This document shows positions 6,057 through 7,445 of a stretch of 7,445 bases of DNA, in pieces. A program made the position numbers and the translations under genes. Below the pieces are notes generated by a model that worked only from the letters and a program-made list of their open reading frames with translations, did not search any database and had not been told where the DNA came from. This DNA is from Lachnospiraceae bacterium. GTDB taxonomy: Bacteria; Bacillota; Clostridia; Lachnospirales; Lachnospiraceae. Position 1 is the stretch's first letter. The number at the start of each line of letters is the position of its first letter. The stretch lies in NCBI GenBank assembly GCA_900769175.1, contig CAAGFP010000262.1, positions 1-7,445 on the forward strand, written 5' to 3'.

Positions 6057-6122
6057 CGCTCCGCTGTGGATGTGCACTCGCGCGAAGATGAAGAATGTCG
6101 CAAGGCGACCGCGCTCGGCACG
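6057..6122 (+). other. GC-rich structured segment upstream of the terminator
   Basis: This 66-base stretch is much richer in G+C than the flanking DNA. GTCGC (6097-6101) pairs with GCGAC (6105-6109) around AAG. An imperfect outer pairing of GTGC..CGCGCG (6072-6084) with CGCGC..GGCAC (6110-6121) is possible. AGAATGT at 6092-6098 is repeated at 6123-6129, so the first copy could also pair with the right arm of the terminator stem. No open frame of interest lies here. It looks like a dispersed palindromic element or a structured 3' untranslated region. Confidence 0.5.
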
Positions 6123-6148
6123 AGAATGTGCCAAGGCACATTCTTTTT
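6123..6148 (+). terminator. Intrinsic terminator after the membrane-protein gene
   Basis: AGAATGTGC (6123-6131) pairs perfectly with GCACATTCT (6136-6144), closing a CAAG tetraloop, and is followed by TTTT (6145-6148). It lies 71 bases after the stop codon and separates this transcript from the Hpt-hisS pair. Confidence 0.85.
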
Positions 6149-6248
6149 ATGACAAACTCATGCAGAAGACATAGTGCATTTTCAATCAAGCACCAAAACC
6201 ATAATCAATACGAAATGACAAAATCAATAATAGTAATGAGGATAAAAT

Positions 6249-6596
6249 ATGAATGTAAAAGAATGTTATGAAAAACTGGGAGCAAATTATGATGAGGTAT
6301 TAGGACGCCTTCCGAATGAAGCGTTAGTTGAGCGCTTTCTGAATAAATTTCTTTCGGATGAGTCCATGAACCGTTTAAAAGCGGCAGTGGAAGAGGGAAA
6401 CATCGAGCAGTCTTTTATGATGGTACATACCTTAAAAGGTGTCAGCCAGAATCTTTCTTTGACGCGTCTTTCTGAGGCGGCGTCTGAATTAACCGAACAG
6501 TTAAGACCGAAAACGGAACCTGCTGATGCTACGCTTTACCAGGCTGTTTTGGATGAGTACAACCGAACGGTTGATATTATTAAATCATCTTCATAG
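6249..6596 (+). CDS. Stand-alone Hpt (histidine phosphotransfer) domain protein
   Basis: This 115-residue protein consists of little more than one Hpt domain. The core motif is VHTLKGVSQNLSL at 59-71, with His60 as the predicted phospho-accepting histidine and the LKG that normally follows it. The helix that follows (LTRLSEAASELTEQLR, 71-86) fits the four-helix Hpt bundle. Such proteins shuttle phosphoryl groups between receiver domains in the cytoplasm. No histidine kinase or response regulator is visible in this window, so its partners are unknown. The position where many Hpt domains have Gly after NL is Ser70. GAGGAT at 6238-6243 supports the ATG. Only 29 bases separate its stop from hisS, suggesting co-transcription. 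I find no convincing promoter in 6149-6248. Confidence 0.9.
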   Translation: MNVKECYEKLGANYDEVLGRLPNEALVERFLNKFLSDESMNRLKAAVEEGNIEQSFMMVHTLKGVSQNLSLTRLSEAASELTEQLRPKTEPADATLYQAVLDEYNRTVDIIKSSS

Positions 6597-6625
6597 CATA
6601 TATTATACCCGGAGGAATCAAACAA

Positions 6626-7445
6626 ATGGAATTAACGAAGAAACCCACCACAGGAATGAAGGACATTATGCCCGACGAGATGCTGATTCGCGATTATGTA
6701 ATGGAAGAAATCAAGAAAACATACGCGAAATTCGGTTTTTCCCACATTGAAACGCCCTGTGTGGAACATATTGAAAACTTAACCTCGAAGCAGGGCGGCG
6801 AAAACGAAAAACTGATTTTCAAGGTTTTAAAGCGTGGTGAGAAGTTAAACCTTGCCACCGCAAAAGAGGAAAATGACCTTGTTGACAGCGGACTTCGCTA
6901 TGATTTAACCGTGCCGCTTGCAAGATTTTATTCCAACAATGCTGCGAACCTTTCAAAACCGTTTAAGGCATTGCAGATGGGAAATGTATGGCGTGCGGAC
7001 CGCCCCCAGAAGGGCAGATTTCGTCAGTTTATGCAGTGTGACATCGATATTCTCGGTGAACCCTCAAATCTTGCGGAAATTGAACTTGTACTTGCAACCA
7101 CAACCCTTCTTGGAAAGTTTTTCAATGGTTTCAAGGTAAAAATCAATGACAGACGAATTCTGAAGGCAATGGCAACTTATAGCGGATTCCCCGAAGAAGA
7201 ACTTGACCAGGTCTTTATTATTCTTGATAAAATGGATAAAATCGGCCTTGACGGCGTTCGTGAGGAACTTGCCCGCTATGAATACAGTCAGGAATGCATT
7301 GATAAATATACCGCACTTTTCGAAGAACTCCCGAAACAGGTAAATCCTCTCTCTTATATGAAGGAAACCCTGGGAGACTTCATTGAAGAAGGTGCAACGG
7401 ACAATCTTTCGGAGATTATTTCAACTGTAACCGCAGCGAAAGCAG
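6626..7445 (+). CDS. hisS: Histidyl-tRNA synthetase, N-terminal part (cut by window edge)
   Basis: The frame runs open from the ATG at 6626 to the window edge, giving 273 codons of an enzyme usually about 420 residues long. HisRS is a cytoplasmic class II synthetase that charges tRNA-His using ATP. The class II catalytic core is clear: GMKDIMPDE at 10-18, LRYDLTVPLARFY at 90-102, and motif 2 around VWRADRPQKGRFRQF (121-135) followed by QCDIDILG. The insertion domain follows from about residue 170. The histidine-specific motif, motif 3 and the anticodon-binding domain lie beyond the edge. GGAGG at 6611-6615, ten bases before the ATG, favours this start over ATG codons 11 and 15. No T-box leader fits in the 29-base gap after the Hpt gene, so if hisS is T-box controlled the element would have to be elsewhere. 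No frameshift is seen. Confidence 0.97.
   Translation, partial: MELTKKPTTGMKDIMPDEMLIRDYVMEEIKKTYAKFGFSHIETPCVEHIENLTSKQGGENEKLIFKVLKRGEKLNLATAKEENDLVDSGLRYDLTVPLARFYSNNAANLSKPFKALQMGNVWRADRPQKGRFRQFMQCDIDILGEPSNLAEIELVLATTTLLGKFFNGFKVKINDRRILKAMATYSGFPEEELDQVFIILDKMDKIGLDGVREELARYEYSQECIDKYTALFEELPKQVNPLSYMKETLGDFIEEGATDNLSEIISTVTAAKA

Noticed and set aside
6179..6205. Possible Hpt promoter TTTTCA with CATAAT
   Set aside because: The spacer is only 15 bases and both boxes are weak; not enough to call.

Overview
The window looks like a chromosomal segment from a low-to-moderate GC Gram-positive bacterium, most likely class Clostridia and possibly Lachnospiraceae. This rests on AT-rich intergenic DNA, purine-rich GGAGG ribosome binding sites, a CIRCE operator on groESL, and the general look of the GroEL, MATE and HisRS proteins. 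The family-level placement is an inference. All recognised genes are on the + strand.

Layout: (1) 1-350, a noncoding tandem array of about 62-64 bp units that runs off the left edge. (2) 371-2911, the heat-shock chaperonin operon: a consensus-type promoter, a perfect CIRCE operator, a long repeat-filled leader, groES, a repeat-filled 250-base spacer, groEL and a strong intrinsic terminator. (3) 2912-3234, a gene-free stretch with degenerate repeats. (4) 3235-4593, a MATE-family multidrug/cation antiporter whose stop codon lies in a perfect 24-bp tandem duplication. (5) 4640-4710, a nested inverted repeat with a possible promoter in its left arm. (6) 4754-6052, an unrecognised multi-pass membrane protein, richer in G+C than its neighbours, whose last codons and stop form an 18-bp perfect inverted repeat. 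(7) 6057-6148, GC-rich hairpins ending in a probable terminator. (8) 6249-6596, a stand-alone Hpt phosphotransfer protein. (9) 6626 to the right edge, the first 273 codons of hisS, truncated by the window and probably co-transcribed with the Hpt gene.

The protein content is mostly ordinary: folding, export and tRNA charging, with one unknown membrane protein and one orphan phosphorelay protein. What stands out is the noncoding DNA. Each noncoding part of the groESL locus carries a different tandem array: about 62-64 bp upstream of the promoter, exactly 53 bp in the leader, and 38, 27 and 23 bp between groES and groEL. The 53-bp units each encode a similar AU-rich hairpin, including one G-U to A-U change that keeps pairing. 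I do not see a convincing new defence or mobile system. The best candidates for undescribed biology are the groE leader and spacer repeats, and the paired inverted repeats flanking the unknown membrane gene.
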